From positions 1,922,001 through 1,986,000 of the forward strand of contig JAOVFP010000021.1 in the NCBI GenBank assembly GCA_025738555.1: a stretch of 64,000 nt of DNA. The letters are read 5' to 3'. Below the pieces are notes generated by a model that did not search any database, was not told the origin of the DNA, and worked only from the letters and a program-made list of their open reading frames with translations. A program made the position numbers and the translations under genes. Below are positions 1 through 10,174 of this stretch, piece by piece (position 1 is the first letter of the stretch; each line of letters begins with the position of its first letter). The DNA comes from Cyathus striatus. Lineage: Eukaryota > Basidiomycota > Agaricomycetes > Agaricales > Nidulariaceae.

Positions 1-2218
1 TTACAATCGCACTTTAATTGCCGAACCACATTGGGCTCTCCAAGTATTTGTTGCTCAGCCCATTATATTGCTGGTCAACGTCATTTCATGTATGTTATTT
101 GATATCTTCGGTGTGGGGGGCCTGATTTCTTTTAAACAGATTTGCCCTGGTGTTTCGCTTTACTACTTATGTATGACCAGGCAATCATTACTAATAATGG
201 TCTTAATGCCGTCGAGTCCGTTATTCACTGGTTCTCCTCTCCTCGTCGTATCCTATTCCATGGCTTCTCTAGGATTGTACGAGCTATAGCTACACCTCTT
301 TTACAACTTGTACTGGGCATCATCGTCAAGCGAGCCTTCGGTCTCAACACGGAGGGACCTGCAGAACAAATGACTCAGCTCGTGCTTCTGCGAAGATATA
401 TCAACTCTTCTTTACTATCACAAGCTTTACTCAAGAGAGTATTTGAATTGTTAGGATCGCACTACGAAGTTGTCTCGGTCAGTACTCTTGACAGTTGTAA
501 TTTATTTCTCTGATTATTCTCCCTCTAGATTATCTATCGTGCTATGGGTGCAAAAATCGGAAAGCATATTTACTGGCCTGGAACTGGGATATACTGTCTT
601 GATCCAGAATTACTCGAAATAGGAGATAACGCCGTCTTTGGTTCTCGCTCAGAATTCTTTACGACTGATTCTCTCGGCTCGGGAAAGATAGTTGTAGAAA
701 ACGGTGGTAAGCATTCTACTGTGCGATTATAACCACGCTCATAAAATTGAACTGTTTTTCAGCAATGATTTCGGATCGCGTTGTCCTTCTTCCAGGGACC
801 CGCGTTGGACGTCGAGCAGTAATGGGAACCGGGGCATTAGGAAGGCGAAATGGTGTCTACGAAGCAGGCTCCACCTGGCTAGGAAACGGTCTGTTAAAGC
901 CTTTATTAAATTCAGGGACGGTTTTCTGATGTCTTTCGTTAGAAAACGGGGAGGCAATCTGTTTCTCAAGAGGTTCAACCGATGCTCAAGCTACTACCGA
1001 GAACGATGACACTACTACGCCCTTTGCTAGAGCCTTTTATAAGCGAGAAGCAAATTACTTTGTATATCCCTATCCTCTCATTTTGCTGATCTCGCTCGTT
1101 GTTTCGGCAATAACTGCTGCATACTGGTCGCTCGGTTCAGTATCAGTCGCAGTCATTCTCCGGCACGCACATCCCTACATTAGCCTCCACGAACTTCTGC
1201 GATCTAGCTGGTACCAGCCAGCGGTGCTGTATGGAATGACTTCAGTATGTTTCATCATGGTTTTAAACGTGCAAGTTGTGCTTGCCTTTTTATGGGTGAT
1301 CGTTACCAAAGTTGCGATCATTGGGACACGGAAAGAAGGATCCCATGATTGGGATAAATCCAGTTATAATCAGCGCTGGAAACTTCATATAAAGGTTTCC
1401 GCGATCCTTTTAAAGGCGTATGGTGATTATGGTGCCCTCGATCTAATCACAGGATCCGTCTATGTGGTTTGGTACCTACGCGCCTTGGGTGCTAAGATTG
1501 GTAACAACTGTAACATTTTCGCTGGTGGATGGACAGCTCTTATGACTGAGCCTGACTTGATTGAGGTATGTTGTTTGTTGTATTCATGTATTCTGGATAT
1601 TGACGTTTGCATAGATTGGAGACAACGTTAATCTCGACGATTGCTCAGTGGTGGCGCATATAAATTCCCGAGGCAATTTTTCGCTTAACAAACTGCAGAT
1701 TGGGAACGCGTACGTTTTCGTCTCGTGAAAGTTGATTTGAACCTAATCCGTTATTAGTTGTGCACTCAGATCGGGATCTAGGTTACTCTCGGGCGCATCC
1801 ATGGAGGACGGTAGTATGCTTTGTGAGCATACGCTCCTTACTTCTGGAGAGGTCGCTGAGTCAGGTAGCGTGTACGTCGGTTGGCCTGCACGAAAACGGG
1901 AAATGAAGAGTCAACCGTCCATGAACAGTTTGCGGACTGTTTATGATACAAGCTCAAGCGAGAAATCGTTATGCTCTATATGTACCCAAATTCCTTGTAG
2001 TACCACTGTTGGAGGCCGCTGCGGTCATGTATTTTGTGCTCCGTACGTGTCAGATAAGTTGGAATTGACCTCTGAAGCTGACTTCAATTTCCAGATGTGT
2101 CTCGAGATTAACGGCTCAACGCCTGAGATGCCCTGAATGTCAATCCCTACCCGGTTCCTTGTTCAGTCGGAAAGATTCGTTAAGGTCCCTGACACAAACT
2201 GATAAAGAATGTTGTTGA
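1..2218 (+). CDS. NRPS-like Pls-type synthetase, C-terminal part with RING finger (copy 1, 5' end outside window)
   Basis: Seen: exons 2-89 (cut by the window edge), 140-477, 529-706, 763-888, 943-1565, 1615-1709, 1758-2042 and 2095-2218, all with GT-AG borders and consistent phase, give 618 residues with no stop. Intron positions match the complete paralogue at 19449-25187. The part present covers several hydrophobic segments and hexapeptide-type (left-handed beta-helix) stretches such as LGAKIGNNCNIF and MGAKIGKHIYW. The last two exons encode a full C3HC4 RING (CSIC, CGHVFC, AP-C, then CPEC). A 24-residue tail ending KECC follows, which copy 2 lacks. Known: in Pls-type enzymes this membrane region receives the residue activated by the adenylation and carrier domains. 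Inferred: an active gene rather than a relic, because eight exons stay open. Substrate unknown. Confidence 0.82.
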
Positions 2219-3550
2219 ATCGCCATTTTAGTAAAGGCATTTATTTTTATTATATACTTTTAGATGTTATCACACTCTTTCGTTAACTAACTACTTCAAA
2301 GTTACACACACTCCTTTATTAATATTTCTCCTTTCCGATCAACTATATACCAGTTAGATATCTTCAAACTTATAACCTTTCCTTTGCACGACATTACTAG
2401 TACTATAACGGAATTACTATAACGGAATTCGGATTTCTATGTATAATATATAAAATAGATGTTTGTTTGCCAATGATCTTGCGGACGCTATGTTAACATA
2501 AAGCGAGTTTCATGTTGCTTTGAAGAATCCGTACAAGTTATTCTAATTGTGGTGCATGTGGTGACTTATGGTACTTTTTAAATGTTGTAGAGGTAAAGGT
2601 GAGAGTAACACCTTTTAGGTGTTGCGAGTCAGTTAAGGTCCACTCATAACCTGTGGCGTCCTAAGATGTACGGAGAAGTCGTTAGCGGAATGGAGCTGAA
2701 TTGATTGATTGACAACGTAACGTCGAGGTGAACGAGTTTTTAAAGTGTTCGAGACAAGTCCAGAGAGGTTTTGAGGGCGAAATGTCGAGGGAGGATGATT
2801 TTGGGACTGTGGGGACATTAGACGTAAATTGAGAGATTCGGAACAGTAGTGTAAACATAAACTGTTTAAGAGTATGGTGATTCCCTACTCTAAAATGGTT
2901 CCCATTCTGTGATAATTTTCAGGTGAACTGCACCGTCCCATCCATTGGAAAGACCGTTTTCGACCCTTTATATTTAAGATAGCCCTCAATCTCGACATCT
3001 GATTCAGTTTTCACACTGTATTTTCAATTTATAACTATTTACCGTGACTCGACTTGGCCTTATCTGATATCCTCCTGATATCCCCCGCACCCTCATACAG
3101 AAATATGCGTTTACCATTCAGCCCACATTTGCATAGGTGCTGCCAATCCGCTTTTGTACTGTTGTCAATGAGCCTTGGGAGTATGTGAGTCAGGAGCTCT
3201 TGACGTTGCTTCCTCATCGGCCCAAGCAGAGTAAGAACTTCGGGTAGACAGGTCGAAAATGATTCTCACTGAGCCTAGTCTATGAGCTAATAAAATATCG
3301 CATATTGATACTGGTTACGGAGATTGTTATATTCATTGAGATTGTGAGGATAGGGGTGTTTGTGGTATATTGGATAAGAGGGAGAAAGCTGTTAGGTCTA
3401 GCCTATTGAAAAAGGTCGGGTGCCAACAAACAACCAAAAAAACGATGAAATTGGAAGTTCTTCGAAGGGAAAGCACATTATGCCAGTTGTTACGTGCTGA
3501 GGGAAGTTCAGGTCATGTCAGATCAGAGACTTGGAAGGACACACAGATCT
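2219..3550. other. AT-rich intergenic stretch, no supported gene
   Basis: The first ~150 bases after the stop are still alignable by eye to the sequence beyond the stop of copy 2 (19448 downward), so the duplicated segment extends past the gene. A 14-bp unit repeats exactly at 2402-2415 and 2416-2429. The rest has only short ORFs without recognisable motifs. Confidence 0.6.
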
Positions 3551-5340
3551 TCAGGAATAATGAAATGGAATGAACATTCGGATCCTGGGGGATAAAAGAA
3601 CTGGAGACGCTGATATCTCTGTTTCTACATATTATTATGCGATTGGGAAGCTACCTCCAAGCTAACTCTCAGATTTACGAGGTGCGGAAGCGGGAAGCGA
3701 GCGGAACGAGGTTTTCCGTTGTTTGGTTCCGAAGCCATTGACAAATCTATCGGCCAACTGCCGATGCGAACATCGACGAGCAAACAAGGGGTGGTCACGT
3801 GTTGAGTTTGTGACCAGGGGATGGTAGGTTCAAGGCCTGAGATGGGCATTTATACTTTTTTGGATCCATTTTTTTATGTAGACTTTTTGGATTGTATTTT
3901 TAGCACATATGTTTATACAAGCTCTTGAATCATGTATATTGAATAAAAAGTTGGTTTTATGCACAGACAACTCGAGTTGAACTTAGTGAGCTCCCCAAAT
4001 GTGATTACATAATCAAGCCTGGGACGCTAGAGCAATTTTATTGTCTATTAAATTGTATTAAACACTACGAGAACATTCAATCATTCTTTATGGCCACAGA
4101 TGTACATAAACCCCAGTGTATTGATGTTCTATACTGATTAATGATACACTGGCAGCAGCCACTTCCAGCTGGAAACAGCTCCGAGGACTTGGTTATTGGA
4201 ACAGATGGACGTGTTTTATGCCCAGATTGTGGTGTCAGGATTGGTGTAGGGTCTGGAGGAATGGAGAATTTCAACAAACGGCATCGAGGGAAAGATACTT
4301 GTGCACGCGATGCAAAAGCTTTTGCAAAAGCAAAAGCCCTAAAGAAGCAGCAGGATCGTGCCAAGCCAGCGAACCTGTAACAGCCTTAGATGCACAGCCC
4401 CCCATGGCAGCCAACGACACGAGCCCCCAGCCAGCAGTGAATACAAGCCACACAGTAATATCTTCAGATGTACGACAAGTCGGTGACACCACGCTCCCAG
4501 TTGTTGGCCAACGATTGAGACGATCTGAGAGATCGCAGGTAAAGCGTGACTTTTCCGATTTGTCGGTGTGCACTTGCGGTAAGCCAGTAACGAAAGAGGA
4601 GCAAACCCTAGACCAGAACGTAATTAAGTGCAAAAAGCGGACCTGTGAAACAGTTTGGGTGAGTGATTCTTAATCATTTACATTTAAATTCTTGGGGAAC
4701 TTACAATATGTATGAAGTATTATCTAGAATGTGTTGAGCAAGACTACAGCTCAACTAACTGGACTTGTAAAGTGTGTGAGGCAGACGGGAGGCAGGCAAA
4801 ATGGTAGTGATAGGCAGCGTTGAGGTGGAATCATGGTGTCACGCGACATCTGTAAACTAGCCGAGATTTGCCGATCCTTATTTAGCAATATATTCACATG
4901 ATGGTTGGTTGGTTCCCTCATTGAGCTTGGTCAAAACTTTTCCGACCCCCGGTCTAAATATATATTTTTGGACCCCCCTTGCGAGCAAACACCCTTTGAC
5001 ATCGTTCATCACGACGACGGATCGTTTTTCGTCATCTTCTCTCATCACATCCCCAGGACCACCGTAAACATGGTCCAGTTCTACTTAAGCTGTCACTCAT
5101 AATCAAATAATAGCCCAATGACACAGGACCAAAGTTCCCATCGTCGTGAACACTTCGTCCCAAAGCAGTCAAGTCGCTCCAAGACTCTCGTCAATGTCGT
5201 GGACAGGCTTATTATGCCTCGTGTAATGTGCACGAAAAGTCGAAGAATCATACGTGGTACGTTGCAATCTTCTTTTCTTCTTTTCTGGCGCCCATTTCCG
5301 CTCTAAATTCGCACCCCCTCCCGTTCAGGCCCTTCGAGAT
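3550..5340 (+). repeat. Segmental repeat copy A, interrupted by a hAT-like insertion
   Basis: 3550-3784 plus 4982-5335 match 8583-9200 in order and orientation. Shared blocks include the GGATCCTGGGG stretch, the CGGCCA stretch, and the AAACACCCTTTGACATCG block. In copy A the match breaks exactly where the insertion at 3785-4981 sits; copy B carries the uninterrupted site. Short ORFs in both copies are mutually inconsistent, so I do not call a gene in the repeat. Confidence 0.75.
3785..4981 (+). mobile_element. hAT-like non-autonomous element with 8-bp target duplication
   Basis: Ends read CAAGGGGTGGTC and GGACCCCCCTTG, which are imperfect inverted repeats. CGAGCAAA directly repeats at 3777-3784 and 4982-4989, and the empty site is present in the paralogous repeat near 8848-8857. 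An 8-bp duplication and CAAGG-type ends fit the hAT superfamily. Inside, 4141-4380 encodes a BED-like CPDC...H...C finger. About 20 bases later, in another frame, 4400-4650 plus a spliced piece near 4725-4800 resembles a PHD finger (CTC, CKKRTC, LEC, WTCKVC). The frame change and a tyrosine where the PHD histidine is expected suggest decay. No transposase catalytic core was seen in 1.2 kb, so it is presumably mobilised in trans. Confidence 0.72.
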
Positions 5341-6140
5341 ACTATGAGAGCACGACCTGAGTGCTGGGCAGGCGTATACGAGGCTTGTGATCACGATTTT
5401 CGCCCATTCTCCATCGTGCTGGATGTTGGGATAGGGATGAGTGTACAGAGGAGAGAGGAAATTCTTGTTGGTCTGGCCTCATCTGAGAGGAGTCGGATGG
5501 GGTCTACCCGGTCTTATTTGAGGTTCGCTCTTCCACTCTTTCATTTTGACATTGGCTAATGAATAGTTTGTAAGCCAAGAAGTAGATCCCGAGGCCCTTC
5601 ACGTGCAGGGGGGTCTACAGGAATCGCCAGACATTGCACCAATAACAGTGCCGCGCCAATGCCAATCACAACCTGTGTACCCCAGGTGTACCTTCGATTC
5701 AACCCCAATTCACCCGACCACCCACCCTTCTACTCCCCCGAGAGCATTGCGGTGTGTGGAGGGTCTTTCGTCAACCTTGGATCTATGAGCAACCTGCACC
5801 ATACGATGAACTTGGATCGAGCTCCATCCTGTACTGGCGTACATTCGTAGTCGCAGCCCGGCTATGTCTCATTGCTCGATTGTGGTTTCTCCCGAGAGGT
5901 ACACTCTTACACTAGGCGCAGATACAACGATTGCGCTCCCGCCGTCTCACGAGCTTGGGGCAATAGGCTACTACGAGTGAGGATAGGGATAGGGATGGGG
6001 ATGAGGCCTGTTGTAAGATCAATATATGGAAAACGAGGAAGACTAGGTCTGCGATGGGTAGGACACTGCTACAGCCGATTTCGACTGCGCCTTCTAAGGC
6101 ATCGAAGAGGATATTAATATGATCTTGTTGGTCCTTCATG
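5340..6140 (+). pseudogene. Decayed partial copy of the disordered coiled-coil gene at 10175-13691
   Basis: About 5380-5430 resembles 9765-9820 (upstream of the intact gene). 5440-6140 then follows 11540-12310 block by block: the GAGGAGTCGGATGGGGTC block, the exon 3/4 splice area, the AGAAGTAGATCC block, the CGAGAGCATTGCGGTG block, and the TGCGATGGG and GATCTTGTTGGTCC ends. The 9820-11510 section is missing and the reading frame is broken repeatedly, so it cannot encode the family protein. It joins repeat copy A, which suggests that 8.6-12.3 kb and 3.55-6.14 kb are one old segmental duplication. Confidence 0.72.
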
Positions 6141-6576
6141 AGACCAGAGCGTCGAGTGTATATCGATCTTTAGCTAGACCAAGTAAATGATTCAAGCTTG
6201 AATGACTTGTAACTTGCCTATGGTGATAAGTATATTGATAAGTCACCCTCTTTTGCACTGCCTTTGACGTGTAATGTTTGTTACGAGTGGTGATACTATT
6301 TACGTGAAGAAGGGTCCTATATCAACAGGGACTCGGGAGACAGGACGAGCTTTCAGTCGACACAAAGTCGACACATGTATTTTCTTGTCAATCTGTGCTA
6401 ATAATATTAATTGAAGTCCGCGGAAAGCGAAATTAGGTGCTTTAAGTTACAACATCTTCCAACGTCTATGAATCTAAATGCTTCTAAACATGGCCGTAGA
6501 TAAAGTTACCGTCAATCTAAGAATTCATCGTCATCAATGTAGCTCGAGACTTTTTCGCTCACCCCTACTGCAACTT
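6141..6576. other. Short intergenic stretch
   Basis: No coding or repeat structure recognised. It probably includes the 3' flank of the minus-strand F-box gene. Confidence 0.5.
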
Positions 6577-7884
6577 CTATCCCTCTTTCATTCCCAAAAT
6601 TCTGTAAGTCCGCAACTTGAAGGCGACAATGCACTCTCTATAATGATCTGGGGCCACGTACACGATGCAATTGAACGATAGCAGTGCTTCAGGAAGTATT
6701 TCCAATAAATTTCTGTACCCTGACATCGCATGGTTGAAGCTAGAACCGGGAGAGCGAGAACGCATAAGCTCCATCAAGGATGGAATAATCAGGTCCAAGT
6801 GTTCATATATGTTGATGGAAATCTCCAGGTTCCGTAGTGATGGAAGCAAACATGGCTCTGCAGGATTCCATACGAGCTTGGAGATGAGGGTGTAGCTGGT
6901 CAAGTCTAACAGCTGCATTGAAAGTTCTTTGACATCACGAAGCTCCTCTAGAATGGAGACGGCATCTCTTGGCCACGAATATAGTTCTAGGTGTTTGATG
7001 TCACAATTTGATCTTAATACCATGGCTAAAAGAGTGTTGACAGAACTGTCTATGTTAGCCTTGTCGTTTACTGATTTTAGGTCGACTGCCAAGTAAGTAA
7101 GTGATGGAGTATAGAGAATATTCCAGATCCCAGTGAAAGGCTCCAAGTTCGACATAGGCGCAATGGAAAGGGAATGTAGCGATGGCAGAACAACCAATTC
7201 GTTTGTGTGTTTAAAGCTGATAGAATTGCTTATCCATGTCAGTTCTTCCAGAGACGTCATGGAGCGAAGATTCGAAATGAAAATATCTGTATCTCCTTTC
7301 CATCCACAACGTACAATCACAAGCCTCTTCAGTTGAGCCACAGGAATTTGTGAGTACGACTGGGGGATTTGCAGTGAATTCAACTCCAAATTCTCGATGG
7401 AGGAGGCACAGCGAAAGATACGGAAATAAGGGAATATTGACCGACCACCTCTCAGAGATAGTGTCTTGAGATTAGCGAGGCTTTGCTTTTGAATTATCTC
7501 GCATGTCATCGGATGGAGAAGGAGATCCGTACAAATAGCAACTGAGATCCAGCGATTTGCATGTCGTGCAACATTCTCAACCGCTTGGCGGGATACTATC
7601 AATGTCTCCCCATGAGTAGCCAGAGAGGGGAGAAGAGAAATCGACAATGGCGAAGTTCCGGATCGTTCAAGACATAGCTGAATGCGTTGGGTTATTGCTG
7701 TGTGGTTGACCATAGGTGTGCCGTACACCTCAAATCTACTCCATAATAACGGGGTGCGATCCATTAGGTCTCTCCAGCGTACACAAACAAGTCGCAAATT
7801 CGATAATGGGACATTTTCAAGGCCAATATTGAAAGTCTCCCCGCACACGTATGAGAATATATCGAGTAAAACATCTTCCGGTAG
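6577..7884 (-). CDS. F-box protein with LRR-like C-terminal region; 5' end unresolved
   Basis: The open frame gives 435 residues. It starts with a clear F-box signature, LPEDVLLDIFSYV, followed by LSNLRLVCVRWRDLMDRTPLLWS, and then leucine-rich segments typical of basidiomycete F-box/LRR-type proteins (LKTLSLRGG, IENLELNSL, LKRLVIVRCGW, LPSLHSLSIAPM). Known: F-box proteins bind Skp1 and choose substrates for SCF ubiquitin ligases. Odd: a TAA codon lies immediately before LPEDV (7887-7885), with no acceptor AG between them, and no in-frame ATG precedes the F-box. Either a C-to-T change created a stop (CAA to TAA), making this a young pseudogene, or an unusual splice brings in the start. Basidiomycetes carry many such genes, and they are often dead. 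Confidence 0.65.
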   Translation of the reverse strand, partial: LPEDVLLDIFSYVCGETFNIGLENVPLSNLRLVCVRWRDLMDRTPLLWSRFEVYGTPMVNHTAITQRIQLCLERSGTSPLSISLLPSLATHGETLIVSRQAVENVARHANRWISVAICTDLLLHPMTCEIIQKQSLANLKTLSLRGGRSIFPYFRIFRCASSIENLELNSLQIPQSYSQIPVAQLKRLVIVRCGWKGDTDIFISNLRSMTSLEELTWISNSISFKHTNELVVLPSLHSLSIAPMSNLEPFTGIWNILYTPSLTYLAVDLKSVNDKANIDSSVNTLLAMVLRSNCDIKHLELYSWPRDAVSILEELRDVKELSMQLLDLTSYTLISKLVWNPAEPCLLPSLRNLEISINIYEHLDLIIPSLMELMRSRSPGSSFNHAMSGYRNLLEILPEALLSFNCIVYVAPDHYRECIVAFKLRTYRILGMKEG

Positions 7885-8582
7885 TTAGCGTATAGGTGAT
7901 TTCTGAATGCTTGATAATGATACGCTACAGGTAAACATGTGGTTCAACTTGCAAGAGTTTCAAACTTACTTATGACAAGAGTCAATAATAAGGGTCATTA
8001 TGCCTGGCATGGGGGGTATAGCAGATGGTGGTTTAATGTAAAGAAGGATTCTTATAAGATTCTGATGCTGTTGAACTGCATTGTGATAGCGGCCGTAATT
8101 GCGATTTATACCATGGTCACCAGTGTAGAGCACTCCGTGGAGGTCGGTCTGGTTGATCGTCAAACTTGCGTCAACCAGTGAAATCAACGTACAGTGGGAT
8201 GAGTTATTTATTGTGGTAGGTTGAATTTAAGTAGCTGTTGGATAGTGATTAGAACGTAGTGTAGATTGTTTATGTAGGGCCTACAGATTTTGACGTTGCC
8301 CAGTGGCATCGCCAGTGACGTTACCGTCCACTGGTAAGTTAATTAGACTTTGACGTTGCCTGACGCCGGAGGGGTCTAGCGTCGATTGTTATATCTTCAC
8401 ATATACACGTGACTTTCCACAGGCTAGTTCGCAGAGCTGGATGCGCGTTTACCACTGGCTTAGGCGTCTACCCACGAGCCAGGCGCGGGAAATGCGCACT
8501 TCCGCAACAGAGTCAGCGCCCTCAGTGTCGTTTCTATTGTTCTTGAGGGGTTTATAAGTGCTCATACTTGAAAACATTAGAA
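7885..8582. other. Intergenic stretch between F-box gene and repeat copy B
   Basis: No gene supported. A TTTGACGTTGCC-type motif occurs twice at about 8288 and 8347. Plus-strand ORF 7939-8181 has no recognisable feature and overlaps the likely promoter of the F-box gene. Confidence 0.4.
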
Positions 8583-9200
8583 ATAACTTAATGAAACGGA
8601 ATACGCATTGGGATCCTGGGGAATGGAAGAGGTGGAGACGCTATTAACTCTGTTTTTATAGGGAGTTTGGATGCTACATCTCGAAGTTTTGGGAGAACAT
8701 CGACGTCGGTGTATAGTTGAGAGCAAACGTCGAGAGTCGCCGCGTAACGAGCGAGTCAAGCGGGAAGCGAATGGAACGGAGTTTTCCGTTGTTTGGTCTC
8801 GAAGTCATTGACAAATTAATCGGCCAGCTTGCGATGCGACCATCGACGAGCAAACACCCTTTGACATCGTTCATAACGACCACGGACCGTTTTTCGCCAT
8901 CTTTTCTCACCACATCCACAGAACTTTTGCAATCATGCGACGTGCACTTCCGTCCTGCTCAAGATATCGCTCATAATCAAATAACAGCCCAATGACGCGG
9001 GTCCAAAATTCCCATCGTCGTGAACATTTCGTCCCAAAGCAGTCAAGTCGCTCCAAGACTCTCGTCAACGTCGTGGACAGGCTTATTATGCCTCGTGTAT
9101 CGTGCACGAAAAGTCATACGTGGTAGTATGGCATGCAATCTTCTTTTCTTCTCTTCTGGCGCCCATTTCCGCTCTAAGTTCGCACCCCCCTCCCGACAGG
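8583..9200 (+). repeat. Segmental repeat copy B (uninterrupted)
   Basis: Matches 3550-3784 and 4982-5335 in the same order without the 1.2-kb insertion, so it holds the empty hAT site at about 8848-8857. Similarity fades after the GCACCCCCCTCCCGACAGGC stretch near 9200. Confidence 0.75.
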
Positions 9201-10174
9201 CCCTTCAACATATTACGAGTGCATTCCCTCAGAAGGAAAAGGCGGGCTTTAGGAGTTGTCACGCTGGCCTCGACAACGCGGTCTGCACCATTGCTATCAA
9301 TGTATCATTGCAAAGCATCTGAGACTGTAATGGCATCATCGTAATCATTTAGCAACACGAGCACAACACGTGTCTTCTTTCCTCGCCTTCTCGGTCGGAT
9401 AATCCGGCTCAGAGAGACTCGGAGTAATATCTACGTAACCGAACCTATTCTTATGCTCATTCTTCTCGTTCCTGTTCCTTTCGAAACTCGAACTCGAACA
9501 CGAACATCCCAGGCCGCCTCCACGCCCCGCCATCCTCCTCAGCTGCCCTGGAACGTTTCGTGTGGAGAAGAAGAGTGCTTAAAGTTAGATTTCTAGGTGC
9601 GTTTTTTGTGTGACGATAGACATCGATTTGATCTGATTCCCTACTGTTCCTATTCTATCCTGGTTCAGTCCAGTGACCTACAATTTCCAACTTGGACTTG
9701 GAACCTCCTGCCTGCTACGTAGCATCTACGAATTCGAATCCCATATGACACTGCGCACAATGAGCTGTCCACGAGGCTTGTGATTGCGTTGTTTTGTGCC
9801 CATTCTCCTGCGTTCTTCTGCGTCTTCGTCACTGCTCCTGTACTGGTTAACGACATTACTTCCTGCTGGCGAGGCACTTCTTATCACCGTGCCGTCCTCG
9901 TTGTAGGAAGACTGCTTGGAACCCTTGTGATTTCCCCCTTTACTTTACTTTTACTTTCCCTTTCTGCCCTCTTTGGTCTGGGAGCATTGTTGCGCCCAGC
10001 GGTGCCGCTGCGTAACGCTTGCGCCACAGTACGCCAACCTACCGTCAGATCGTTCTGGCTAGCTGCATAGCCTTATCTACAAAACAGCCTTCTCTCTCAA
10101 GGCCTCGCTCAAGCCACACTTTCACCTCACGTTATACGTTTCATTTCTCTTGCACTTCTTAGTGCACACCGAGG
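9201..10174. other. Upstream region of the 10175 gene
   Basis: No gene supported. The final ~150 bases before the ATG at 10175 are rich in CT and C tracts, as is common in fungal promoters. The block at 9765-9820 recurs at about 5380-5430, so the duplication took promoter sequence as well as coding sequence. Confidence 0.45.

Noticed and set aside
1..2218. First impression that the left-edge sequence is a pseudogene made of broken ORFs
   Set aside because: After splicing at GT-AG borders shared with the paralogue, all exons join in phase to a stop, so it is called a gene.
9665..9877. Minus ORF of 70 codons and the opposing plus ORF 9780-10070
   Set aside because: They lie in the presumed promoter of the 10175 gene and show no motifs or exon logic.
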